Origin: JBGSWL01 sp041752455
Lineage (GTDB): Bacteria > Pseudomonadota > Alphaproteobacteria > Rhizobiales > Rhizobiaceae
Direction: 5' to 3'
DNA length: 34,215 bases
Assembly: GCA_041752455.1 (NCBI GenBank)
Contig: JBGSWL010000115.1
Location: 1-34,215, forward strand
Shown here: positions 16,254-24,781 of the stretch, piece by piece
Layout: every line of letters starts with the position of its first letter
Position numbering within the stretch: position 1 is the first letter of the stretch
Position numbers and translations under genes: made by a program
Notes under the pieces: generated by a model
The model's input: only the letters and a program-made list of their open reading frames with translations
What the model was told of the DNA's origin: nothing
The model's database searches: none

Positions 16254-17047
16254 TGGCGACGACCGACCTCATCGTCGAGCGCCTTGAAGGTCTGGCGCCG
16301 CAAACGGCATTGATCCTCGGCTCGGGGCTCGGCGGTCTCTCCGCGGCAGTCGAAAATGCCGTGCGCATCCCCTACGCCGACCTCGATGGATTTCCGCACT
16401 CCGGCGTCTCCGGCCATGCCGGGGAGCTGGTAGCCGGCCATCTCGGTGGCAAACCGGTGCTGATGCTGTCCGGCCGCGCGCACTACTATGAGCGTGGCGA
16501 TGCCGCCGTGATGCGCCCGGTGATCGAAACATTGGCCGGTCTTGGGGTCAAAAACCTCGTGGCAACCAATTCGGCCGGTTCGCTGCGCGAGGATCTGGCC
16601 CCCGGTTCGGTGATGTTGGTGACTGACCACATCAATTTTTCAGGCGCCAACCCGTTGATCGGTGAGGAAAGCGATCGGCGCTTTGTCGGCATGACCACCG
16701 CTTATGACCGCAACCTTTCCGATGCACTGCGCAACGCGGCGCGCGGGGCGGACGTGGCGTTGGGCGAAGGTGTCTACATGTGGTTTTCGGGTCCGTCGTT
16801 CGAGACCCCGGCGGAAATCCGCATGGCGCGTCTCATGGGCGCAGACGCGGTCGGCATGTCGACCGTGCCGGAAATCATTCTGGCGCGTTTCACGGGCTTG
16901 AACTGCGCCGCCTGCTCCGTGATCACCAACTACGGGGCAGGCATGACTGGTGCCGAACTCTCCCATGAGGAGACCAAGGAGATGGCACCGCTGGGTGGCC
17001 GCCGTCTTCAGGCCATCCTGACCCGCTTTATTGCGGACATGCCCTGA
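16250..17047 (+). CDS. punA: Purine nucleoside phosphorylase (PunA/XapA-like, trimeric type)
   Basis: Splits purine (deoxy)nucleosides with phosphate to the free base and (deoxy)ribose-1-phosphate. 265 residues. Motifs of the trimeric family: ALILGSGLGGLS (phosphate loop, 24-28), GVSGHAGELVAG, SGRAHYYERGD (75-83), LVATNSAGSL, MWFSGPSFETPAEIRM, ADAVGMSTVPE and SVITNYGAGM. I use punA for the type; the exact base specificity (guanine/hypoxanthine versus xanthine) cannot be judged. Two adjacent ATGs (16250 and 16253) both fit; the first overlaps the cdd stop. Confidence 0.93.
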   Translation: MMATTDLIVERLEGLAPQTALILGSGLGGLSAAVENAVRIPYADLDGFPHSGVSGHAGELVAGHLGGKPVLMLSGRAHYYERGDAAVMRPVIETLAGLGVKNLVATNSAGSLREDLAPGSVMLVTDHINFSGANPLIGEESDRRFVGMTTAYDRNLSDALRNAARGADVALGEGVYMWFSGPSFETPAEIRMARLMGADAVGMSTVPEIILARFTGLNCAACSVITNYGAGMTGAELSHEETKEMAPLGGRRLQAILTRFIADMP

Positions 17048-17108
17048 ACGGTCCATGACGGGCGCCACCCTAGGACGACCGAACCAACAACAAAGGAGAT
17101 CAAAAAGG

Positions 17109-17876
17109 ATGGACGAACGTGCCCGAATGGCAGGCCGTATCCTGCCGCTGATCGACCTCACCAATCTCAATGACGACTGCACCCCCGAGGCAATCGCAAA
17201 GCTTTGCAAGGATGCAGTCACGCCTTACGGCGCCGTGGCCGCCGTCTGCGTTTTTCCGGCTTTCGTTTCCCATGCCGTGGCCTTGCTGTCCGGCGGGCCG
17301 GTGAAGGTTGCCACGGTCGTCAATTTTCCGGCCGGCGGCACGGATCAACGCGCCGTCTTGCGCGAAACCAAGCAGGTTGTCGGTGAAGGTGCGCATGAGG
17401 TCGATCTGGTGATGCCATACCAGGCCTTTGCTTCGGGCGAGGCCGATACGTCGCGCGCCATGATCTCGATGGTTCGCGCGGCCACGGAAGGCGCAGCGCT
17501 CCTCAAGGTCATTCTTGAGACCGGAGAACTGAAAGACCCGGATCTGATCCGCGCCGCTGCGGAATTGGCGCTGGACGAAGGCGCCGATTTCATCAAGACC
17601 TCCACCGGCAAGGTTGCAGTCAATGCAACGCCGGAAGCGGCAAACATCATGCTGTCTGCAATCAAGGCGACCGGCAACCGCGCGTTTGGTTTCAAGGCTG
17701 CCGGCGGTATCCGCACCGTCGAAGAAGCAACCGCTTATCTGGGGCTGGCCGACGAAATCATGGGCGCCGGTTGGGCAGCTCCAGCAACCTTCCGGTTTGG
17801 CGCTTCGTCGCTGCTTGGCGATGTGCTGTCCGCCCTCGCGGGCACTGGCAACGAAACTGCCGGCCAGGGGTACTGA
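17109..17876 (+). CDS. deoC: Deoxyribose-phosphate aldolase
   Basis: Cleaves 2-deoxyribose-5-phosphate to glyceraldehyde-3-phosphate and acetaldehyde, the last step of deoxynucleoside sugar use. 255 residues from the ATG at 17109, chosen because AAGGAG lies about 10 bp upstream and the family N-terminus begins here. The frame is open upstream to 17031, but that part overlaps punA and is not family-like. The Schiff-base lysine is in DFIKTSTGK (K163), and the second catalytic lysine is in GFKAAGGIRT (K196). deoA follows 4 bp after the stop. The enzyme needs deoxyribose-5-phosphate from phosphopentomutase (deoB), which is not in this window. Confidence 0.95.
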   Translation: MDERARMAGRILPLIDLTNLNDDCTPEAIAKLCKDAVTPYGAVAAVCVFPAFVSHAVALLSGGPVKVATVVNFPAGGTDQRAVLRETKQVVGEGAHEVDLVMPYQAFASGEADTSRAMISMVRAATEGAALLKVILETGELKDPDLIRAAAELALDEGADFIKTSTGKVAVNATPEAANIMLSAIKATGNRAFGFKAAGGIRTVEEATAYLGLADEIMGAGWAAPATFRFGASSLLGDVLSALAGTGNETAGQGY

Positions 17877-17880
17877 CACG

Positions 17881-19194
<1,314 letters not shown>

Positions 19195-19198
19195 CCAT

Positions 19199-19778
19199 TC
19201 AGCGCTTCATCACCAGTTCGCCGCGCTCGACAGAATAGCTGCGCAGGCGGCTGAGGAAACTCATCCCGACGAGCACAACGTCCAGCGCCCGGTCTTCGAG
19301 CACGATGGCATCGACATTGCTGATGCGGATGGTGCCGATCCGCATTTCGCGGATGGCCGCGCGCCGCCTTGGCCATGCCGTTGGCGGTCGAAACTTCGTA
19401 GATGTAGTCGGCTGGCGACAGACGGATGCCCGCCGCCCGTGCCGTGCTCTCGTTCATCGCAACCGTCGTCGCGCCCGTATCGATGAGACCGGTGACGCGT
19501 CGATTGTTGATCTGCACATCGGCCACATGATGCCCGCGCGCATCGGCGCGAATACGCTCGGTGCCCGAAACGCTGGCCGGTTGCGAAAGTTCGCGCGCCG
19601 CCTGCGACTGGTTCTGCTGCACCCGGATGCCATCGCGCGCCTGCCGCGCTGCCTGGTCAACCATATCCGGATTCGACGCGATGTAGCTCGTCCAGCCGAT
19701 GGCGGAAGCCGACAGGGTAAAGACCATGACCATGTAGCGCAGCATGACGACGAGCCCCAAAACGGGGTCATCATGCAC
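19199..19778 (-). pseudogene. Retropepsin-like aspartic protease (clan AA, TIGR02281 type), frameshifted
   Basis: A membrane-anchored single-domain aspartic protease of the bacterial retropepsin-like kind. One frame runs from 19778 (GTG) or 19745 (ATG): an N-terminal hydrophobic helix (residues about 8-35), a Q/A-rich linker, then VTGLIDTGATTVAMNESTARAAGI with the catalytic DTGA (100-103), to AKAAR (residue 140). The sequence then leaves frame: removing one base (19358, within GCGCGGCC read on the minus strand) joins it to AIREMRIGTIRISNVDAIVLEDRALD and LVGMSFLSRLRSYSVERGELVMKR with a stop at 19199. That restored end is the canonical C-terminus, including the GMSFLSRL element. Either a real frameshift mutation or a one-base sequencing error. 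Without correction the frame runs on to about 19131, into deoA. Probably the last gene of the add-upp unit. Confidence 0.8.
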
Positions 19779-19862
19779 CGCAAACCATCATCACTTGGTT
19801 TAGCGCGTATGGCGACTTGCCGTCACGGTAAAGGAAGCCCTGTCAGCGCCGGCCGGCCTGTC

Positions 19863-20492
19863 TCATTTCGTGCCATACATCCGGTCGCCGGCATCGCCGA
19901 GCCCCGGCACGATATAGCCATGCTCGTTGAGATGGCTGTCGATCGAGGCTGTTACGATCGGCACATCGGGATGGGCGCCGGAAAAATTGGCGATTCCCTC
20001 GGGCGCCGCCAAGAGGCAGACGAAGCGGAGGTCCTTGGCACCGCGCTCCTTCAGCTTGTCGATGGCGGCGATAGCCGAATTGGCGGTTGCCAGCATCGGA
20101 TCGACGACAATCGTCAATCGGTCCGAGAGGTCTTCCGGCGCCTTGAAATAGTACTCCACCGCTTCCAGGGTCTCCGGATTGCGATAGAGGCCGATATGGG
20201 CGACGCGCGCAGATGGCACCAGATCGAGCATGCCTTCCAGAAGCCCGTTACCGGCACGCAGGACCGAAGCAAAGACCAGCTTCTTGCCTTCGAGGATCGG
20301 TGCGTCCATTTCCGTCAGCGGCGTCTCGATCCGTTCCGTGGTCATCGCCATTTCGCGGGTGACTTCATAGCAAAGCAGCAGCGAGATTTCCCGCAGGAGG
20401 CGCCGGAACCCGGCGGTTGACGTCTCTTTCTTGCGCATCTGCGTCAGCTTGTGCTGCACCAGCGGGTGATCGACGATAGTGACGCTTTTCAT
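19863..20492 (-). CDS. upp: Uracil phosphoribosyltransferase
   Basis: Makes UMP from uracil and PRPP, salvaging the base released by nucleoside phosphorolysis. 209 residues, the same size as E. coli Upp. Visible family segments: VDHPLVQHKLTQMRKKETSTAGFRRLLREISLLL at the N-terminus, SVLRAGNGLLEGMLDLVPSARVAHIGLYR, and the PRPP loop VVDPMLATANSA, with YIVPGLGDAGDRMYGTK at the C-terminus. Minus strand, 82 bp downstream of add; together they form the salvage arm facing the deo operon. Ribosome site GGAG about 8 bp upstream. Confidence 0.96.
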   Translation of the reverse strand: MKSVTIVDHPLVQHKLTQMRKKETSTAGFRRLLREISLLLCYEVTREMAMTTERIETPLTEMDAPILEGKKLVFASVLRAGNGLLEGMLDLVPSARVAHIGLYRNPETLEAVEYYFKAPEDLSDRLTIVVDPMLATANSAIAAIDKLKERGAKDLRFVCLLAAPEGIANFSGAHPDVPIVTASIDSHLNEHGYIVPGLGDAGDRMYGTK

Positions 20493-20574
20493 GAGGAGGC
20501 TCCGCTTGCGGTTTTCTGCACACTAGGCTCTGCGGCCGATGGCTCAAGGGGCCGGACCCGATCAGCGCGTGTGG

Positions 20575-21627
20575 TCAACAGGCAATTGCCGCAGCCATGG
20601 CATCAAGCTGCGCCAAAATCGTTGCCTTTGTCGCCTCATCGACAAACGCCGCTTCCAACGCTGTGCGCGTGATGGCCACAAGCGCCTCGTCCGACAAGCC
20701 GAATTCGTCGGTGCCGATCCGGTATTCCTCCGCCAACGAGGACTGGAAGTGCGGCGGATCATCGGAGTTGAGCGTCACCTTGCACCCGGCAGCGCGCAGC
20801 GCCAGAAACGGGTGATGTTGATAGTCGGGAAACACATCGAGCGCGATGTTGGATGCCGGGCAGCATTCCAGGACAATGCCTTCGTCGGCAAGCCGCGCCA
20901 CCAAGCTCATGTCTTCAATTGCCCGCACCCCGTGGCCGATCCGTGCCGGTTTGAGATGGTCGAGCGCGGCGCGTACGCTGTCGGCGCCGGCCAGTTCCCC
21001 CGCATGCACGGTGATGGCAAGGCCCGCGTCACGGGCAATGGCAAAGGCATGCACGAAGTCACGCGGATGATGCATCCGCTCTTCGCCCGCCATGCCGAAA
21101 CCGGTGACCAGCGGATGCGGATTGTCGGCGATCCATTGTGCGGCCCGTGTCACTGCTTCAGGTCCGCCGTGGCGAAGGCCGGTCGCGATCATTCGGGCAG
21201 TGATGCCGGTTTCGGCATTGGCGCGGGCAATTCCGTCGGCTAGTCCGTCTACATAGGCCCGCTCGCCGACACCGACGGTCCGGGCATGATCGGTCGAGAT
21301 GAAGAACTCCGCATAGAGACAGCGCTGCCGCGAAAGGCCGGTGAGGTGGTCGTAGGCAAGATCGCTGTAGTCTTCTTCAGAAGCGAAGAGTGCCGCCACG
21401 CGGTCGTAGACGGCGAGGAATTCCGTGAAATCGCGCCAAAAATAATGGCCTCCGATGATGATGTCGGAAAGGTCGGCACCAACAGCCTCGGCCTTGATCA
21501 GGGCTAGTGCGGGCGTGACGGCGCCCTCGATATGACAGTGAAGTTCGGCTTTTGGAACCACGGCTTGCCCCTGCGACCAAAGGCGCGACCACGGCGCACC
21601 TTGCATGCGCCCATGGTTTTCCGGCAT
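20575..21627 (-). CDS. add: Adenosine deaminase
   Basis: Deaminates adenosine and deoxyadenosine to (deoxy)inosine, which purine nucleoside phosphorylase can then split. 350 residues from the ATG at 21627, chosen because TTGGAG sits 6-7 bp before it and because the family begins shortly before PKAELHCHIEG. The frame is open upstream to 21801, but that part lies over ubiE. Zinc ligands and catalytic residues: HCHIEG (H30, H32), TVHAGELAGADS, the histidine in RIGHGVRAIED, and LNSDDPPHF near the C-terminus. Some members of this family act on adenine instead; the sequence alone does not settle it. Divergent from ubiE across only 52 bp. Confidence 0.92.
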   Translation of the reverse strand: MPENHGRMQGAPWSRLWSQGQAVVPKAELHCHIEGAVTPALALIKAEAVGADLSDIIIGGHYFWRDFTEFLAVYDRVAALFASEEDYSDLAYDHLTGLSRQRCLYAEFFISTDHARTVGVGERAYVDGLADGIARANAETGITARMIATGLRHGGPEAVTRAAQWIADNPHPLVTGFGMAGEERMHHPRDFVHAFAIARDAGLAITVHAGELAGADSVRAALDHLKPARIGHGVRAIEDMSLVARLADEGIVLECCPASNIALDVFPDYQHHPFLALRAAGCKVTLNSDDPPHFQSSLAEEYRIGTDEFGLSDEALVAITRTALEAAFVDEATKATILAQLDAMAAAIAC

Positions 21628-21679
21628 AGCCGCTCCAAATGCAATGCGTAGCTTCCGACGCACAGAAAGGACACGCACC

Positions 21680-22471
21680 GTGACCGATCGTCCAGCCATT
21701 TCCTCCCGTACCGGTACCGTTGACGCCATGAAGCGTTCCTTCGGTTTTCGCGCGGTCGACGAGGGTGAAAAGCAGGCAAAGGTTGACGACGTCTTCCACA
21801 AGGTCGCCCAGCGCTACGACATCATGAACGACCTGATGTCGGCCGGAATGCACCGCGTCTGGAAGGACGCGCTGATTTCTGCGCTCAATCCGCCCAAGCG
21901 CGCTGGCTGGCGTCTGCTGGACGTGGCTGGTGGCACCGGCGACATCGCTTTCCGCGCCGTGGAAGCGTCGCGTCGCAATGCCGATGTCACAGTGCTCGAC
22001 ATCAACGGCTCGATGCTCGATGTTGGCCGCGAGCGGGCGCAAAAGCGCGGCCTTGCGGAAAACCTCGAATTCGTCGAAGCCAACGCCGAGGAACTGCCGT
22101 TTCCGGATGCAACATTCGACGCCTATACGATTGCCTTCGGCATCCGCAATGTGCCGGATATCCAGAAGGCCCTGAACGAGGCGTTTCGCGTCCTGAAGCC
22201 GGGCGGCCGGTTCCTCTGCCTGGAATTCTCTGAAGTCGAAGTGCCGGGGCTTGACCGGTTCTACGATGCCTGGTCGTTCAACGTTATCCCGCGCGTCGGC
22301 CAGATGGTGGCCGGCGATGGCGAACCGTATCGCTACCTTGTCGAATCCATCCGCAAGTTCCCCAATCAGGAAAACTTTGCCGCCATGGTCCGCAAGGCCG
22401 GTTTCTCGCGCGTCAGTTTCCGCAACTATACCGGTGGCATCGCCGCCTTGCACTCCGGCTGGAAGATCTGA
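21680..22471 (+). CDS. ubiE: Ubiquinone/menaquinone biosynthesis C-methyltransferase UbiE
   Basis: SAM-dependent C-methylation of the quinone ring in ubiquinone synthesis. 263 residues from the GTG at 21680, preceded by GAAAGGA at about 9 bp. The frame is open further upstream, but that would overlap add and adds no family sequence. Motifs: DDVFHKVAQRYDIMNDLMSAGMHRVWKD (37-63), SAM loop DVAGGTGD (81-88), then ANAEELPFPDATFDAYTIAFGIRNVPD and LKPGGRFLCLEFSEV, with NYTGGIAALHSGWKI at the C-terminus, all typical UbiE. ubiB starts 5 bp after the stop. Confidence 0.95.
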   Translation: MTDRPAISSRTGTVDAMKRSFGFRAVDEGEKQAKVDDVFHKVAQRYDIMNDLMSAGMHRVWKDALISALNPPKRAGWRLLDVAGGTGDIAFRAVEASRRNADVTVLDINGSMLDVGRERAQKRGLAENLEFVEANAEELPFPDATFDAYTIAFGIRNVPDIQKALNEAFRVLKPGGRFLCLEFSEVEVPGLDRFYDAWSFNVIPRVGQMVAGDGEPYRYLVESIRKFPNQENFAAMVRKAGFSRVSFRNYTGGIAALHSGWKI

Positions 22472-22476
22472 CGGCG

Positions 22477-24054
22477 ATGTCCTCTGTCCTCGCGACGCTG
22501 CGGCTGATCCGGGCTGCCTGGGTGCTGACCCGGGAGGGCGTGGTTGCTGCGGTTCCGCGCGACGGGCTGTCCGGCCCGGCGCTGACCGCCCACGGAATCG
22601 CAACGCGCCTTGCCCGTTCGCGCACCGCAGGGGCCGACAATGCAACGCGCATGAACCGCGCAATTGCCCGCCTTGGTCCGTCCTACGCAAAGCTCGGCCA
22701 GTTTCTCGCCACTCGACCCGACATCATCGGCCTGCAGATGGCGCTCGATCTCGCCAACCTGCAGGACCAGATGGAAAGCTTTCCGATGGCGGAAAGTCGG
22801 GCGCGCATCCGCGACTCGATCGGTGTCGATGCGGACATGCTTTACGCGTCGCTGGGCGACCCGATTGCTGCGGCTTCGATTGCGCAGGTGCATCCTGCAA
22901 CTGTGCGCCAGCCGGACGGCAGCCTGCGCAAAGTGGCGGTCAAGGTCGTTCGGCCCGGTGTTCGCCAGCGCTTTGACCGCGATCTGGAAACATTCTTCCT
23001 GTTTGCCCGGCTTCAAGAGAAGTGGTTCCCGGCAACGCGGCGGCTGCGGCCGGTCGCCATTGCCGAGACGTTGGCCCAGTCGACCCGCATCGAGATGGAT
23101 CTCCGACTCGAGGCTGCGGCCCTGTCGGAAATGGCCGAAAACACACGCGACGACCCGGACTTTCGTGTGCCGAAAGTCGACTGGGTGCGCACGGGTCGCG
23201 ATGTTCTCACCATGGAATGGGTGGACGGCATCAAGTTGTCGGACGTCGAAGCCCTGCGCGCCGCAGGCCATGATCTGGAGGCGCTGGCGGTCAAGGTCAT
23301 CCAGTCGTTCCTGCGCCATGCGATCCGCGACGGGTTCTTCCATGCGGACATGCATCCCGGGAACCTGTTTGTGGATGCCAAGGGTGACATCGTCGCCGTC
23401 GACATGGGGATTGCCGGGCGCATCGGCATCCGCGAGCGCAGGTTTCTGGCAGAGATCCTGTTCGGCTTCATCCGCCGCGACTACCGGAAAATCGCCGAAG
23501 TGCATTTCGAGGCTGGCTATGTGCCGGCATATCAGGACGTCGATGCCTTTGCGCAGGCACTGCGCGCCGTCGGCGAACCGATCCACGACCAGCCTGCCGA
23601 CACCATATCAATGGGCAATCTCCTGACCCTGCTGTTTGATGTGACCGACATCTTCGACATGCAGACCCGGCCCGAATTGCTGCTCCTGCAGAAGACGATG
23701 GTCGTTGCCGAAGGCAATGCCCGCATGCTCGACCCGCAATTCAACATGTGGAAGGCTGCCGAGCCGATCGTCAGCGCATGGGTGGTCCGCAATCTGGGTC
23801 CGGCCGGTTTTGCCAAGGATACCCGCGATGGCGTGATGGCGCTGGCCAGTCTTATTCGTCAGGTGCCGAGCCTTGCCAAACGCACCGAGCTTCTTTCGCT
23901 GGAAGTGGAGAAAGCCGCGACCGAGGGCTTCCGGCTTGCGCCGGAAACCGTCGCCGCCATCGGCAAGGCCGAGGCGCGCCACTCCCGCTCCGGCCGCATC
24001 GCGCTTTGGGTGATTGCTGCCGCCGCGATTTATGTGGCGTGGGTCGTGACCTGA
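22477..24054 (+). CDS. ubiB: UbiB, ABC1/ADCK-family protein needed for ubiquinone synthesis
   Basis: Atypical kinase-like ATPase that supports ubiquinone biosynthesis at the inner membrane. 525 residues. It has the invariant KxGQ motif (YAKLGQFLATRPDIIG), the alanine-rich nucleotide loop PIAAASIAQVHPATV, the lysine of VAVKVVRPGV, FFHADMHPGNLFVD (catalytic loop) and VAVDMGIAGRIG (metal-binding DFG equivalent). A C-terminal membrane anchor is visible in RIALWVIAAAAIYVAWVVT. Length and the C-terminal helix match UbiB. It is followed by a 62-bp gap that carries the vapBC promoter, not directly by coaBC as I would expect in relatives. Confidence 0.95.
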   Translation: MSSVLATLRLIRAAWVLTREGVVAAVPRDGLSGPALTAHGIATRLARSRTAGADNATRMNRAIARLGPSYAKLGQFLATRPDIIGLQMALDLANLQDQMESFPMAESRARIRDSIGVDADMLYASLGDPIAAASIAQVHPATVRQPDGSLRKVAVKVVRPGVRQRFDRDLETFFLFARLQEKWFPATRRLRPVAIAETLAQSTRIEMDLRLEAAALSEMAENTRDDPDFRVPKVDWVRTGRDVLTMEWVDGIKLSDVEALRAAGHDLEALAVKVIQSFLRHAIRDGFFHADMHPGNLFVDAKGDIVAVDMGIAGRIGIRERRFLAEILFGFIRRDYRKIAEVHFEAGYVPAYQDVDAFAQALRAVGEPIHDQPADTISMGNLLTLLFDVTDIFDMQTRPELLLLQKTMVVAEGNARMLDPQFNMWKAAEPIVSAWVVRNLGPAGFAKDTRDGVMALASLIRQVPSLAKRTELLSLEVEKAATEGFRLAPETVAAIGKAEARHSRSGRIALWVIAAAAIYVAWVVT

Positions 24055-24066
24055 GGCTTCCCAAAT

Positions 24067-24097
24067 TTGACTGCAATGACAGCATTGCCTACATTGC
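24067..24097 (+). promoter_or_regulatory. vapBC promoter with palindromic operator in the spacer
   Basis: TTGACT (24067-24072) and TACATT (24090-24095) lie 17 bp apart. The spacer contains a perfect inverted repeat GCAATG (24073-24078) / CATTGC (24083-24088), and CATTGC recurs at 24092-24097 over the -10. Autoregulation of vapBC by the VapB-VapC complex at such palindromes is well established for the family; assigning it to this site is inference. The site fills half of the 62-bp gap between ubiB and vapB. Confidence 0.6.
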
Positions 24098-24116
24098 CGG
24101 CATAACGGAGGCTGAC

Positions 24117-24380
24117 ATGGCAACGTTGACGATCAGAAATGTCCCGGAAGAGGTGAAGCAGGCGCTGCGCATCGCTGCCGCCAGACGCGGTGTGTCCATG
24201 GAGCAGGAAGCGCGCGACCGCTTGGCAGCAACGCCGCAACAAAAGTCTGCAAGCAAGATCACTGCGGGGGAGATATTGGCTCTCGGTCGCGCCTTGCGTG
24301 ATGCAGAACCGCTGGACCCCCGGTTCAGGACGCTGTCTCAGAAAGAGATAAGCGATCTCGTTTCCGAGGGTGAATTGTGA
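24117..24380 (+). CDS. vapB: VapB/FitA-type antitoxin (ribbon-helix-helix)
   Basis: 87-residue antitoxin that would bind and neutralise the downstream PIN toxin and repress the operon. MATLTIRNVPEEVKQALRIAAARRGVSMEQEARDRL is the classic FitA-like ribbon-helix-helix: a TLTIRNVP beta strand for DNA contact, then two helices. The C-terminal half (ITAGEILALGRALRDAEPLDPRF...) is the toxin-binding part. The start has GGAGG 7 bp upstream; the frame is open far upstream inside ubiB, but nothing there is family-like. It overlaps vapC by GTGA, the usual coupling of antitoxin and toxin. Calling it VapB rather than FitA is by convention. Confidence 0.88.
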   Translation: MATLTIRNVPEEVKQALRIAAARRGVSMEQEARDRLAATPQQKSASKITAGEILALGRALRDAEPLDPRFRTLSQKEISDLVSEGEL

Positions 24381-24781
24381 TCGCCGTCGACTCTTCTGCT
24401 GTCTTTGCCGTACTTTTCCTGGAACCCGAAGCCGAGAAGTTTTCGAATTTCATAGCACATAGTGCCGAACTCGTGATGACTGTGCCGACGCTGGTCGAGT
24501 GCCACTATGTCATTCATGGCTTTGCGGGTTCCAACAGCCGGACAGTGCTTGATGCCTTTATTGCAGGTGCCGGGATTCGGGTTGTCCCGGTCGATTCAAC
24601 CATGGCAAATCACGCCATTGATGCCCGGTACCGCTATGGCAAGGGTACTGGCCATCCGGCCAATCTGAATTTTGGCGATTGCTTTTCCTACGCGCTGGCC
24701 AAAAGCCGCAATCTGCCGCTTCTGTTCAAGGGCGACGATTTCGTCCATACCGACGTCCGGTCCGCTACTTCGGAGGCTTGA
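24377..24781 (+). CDS. vapC: VapC-type PIN-domain toxin ribonuclease
   Basis: 134-residue PIN-domain endoribonuclease. Mg-binding acidic residues are all present: D5 (IAVDSSAV), E41 (TLVECHYV), D101 (NFGDCFSYALAK) and D120 (KGDDF), so it should be active. GTG start overlapping the vapB stop. VapC toxins usually cut initiator tRNA or rRNA; the target here is unknown. Its stop (24779-24781) directly abuts the coaBC ATG at 24782, and the coaBC ribosome site GGAGG lies inside its last codons. This places a toxin gene immediately before an essential gene in what should be one mRNA. Confidence 0.9.
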   Translation: MIAVDSSAVFAVLFLEPEAEKFSNFIAHSAELVMTVPTLVECHYVIHGFAGSNSRTVLDAFIAGAGIRVVPVDSTMANHAIDARYRYGKGTGHPANLNFGDCFSYALAKSRNLPLLFKGDDFVHTDVRSATSEA

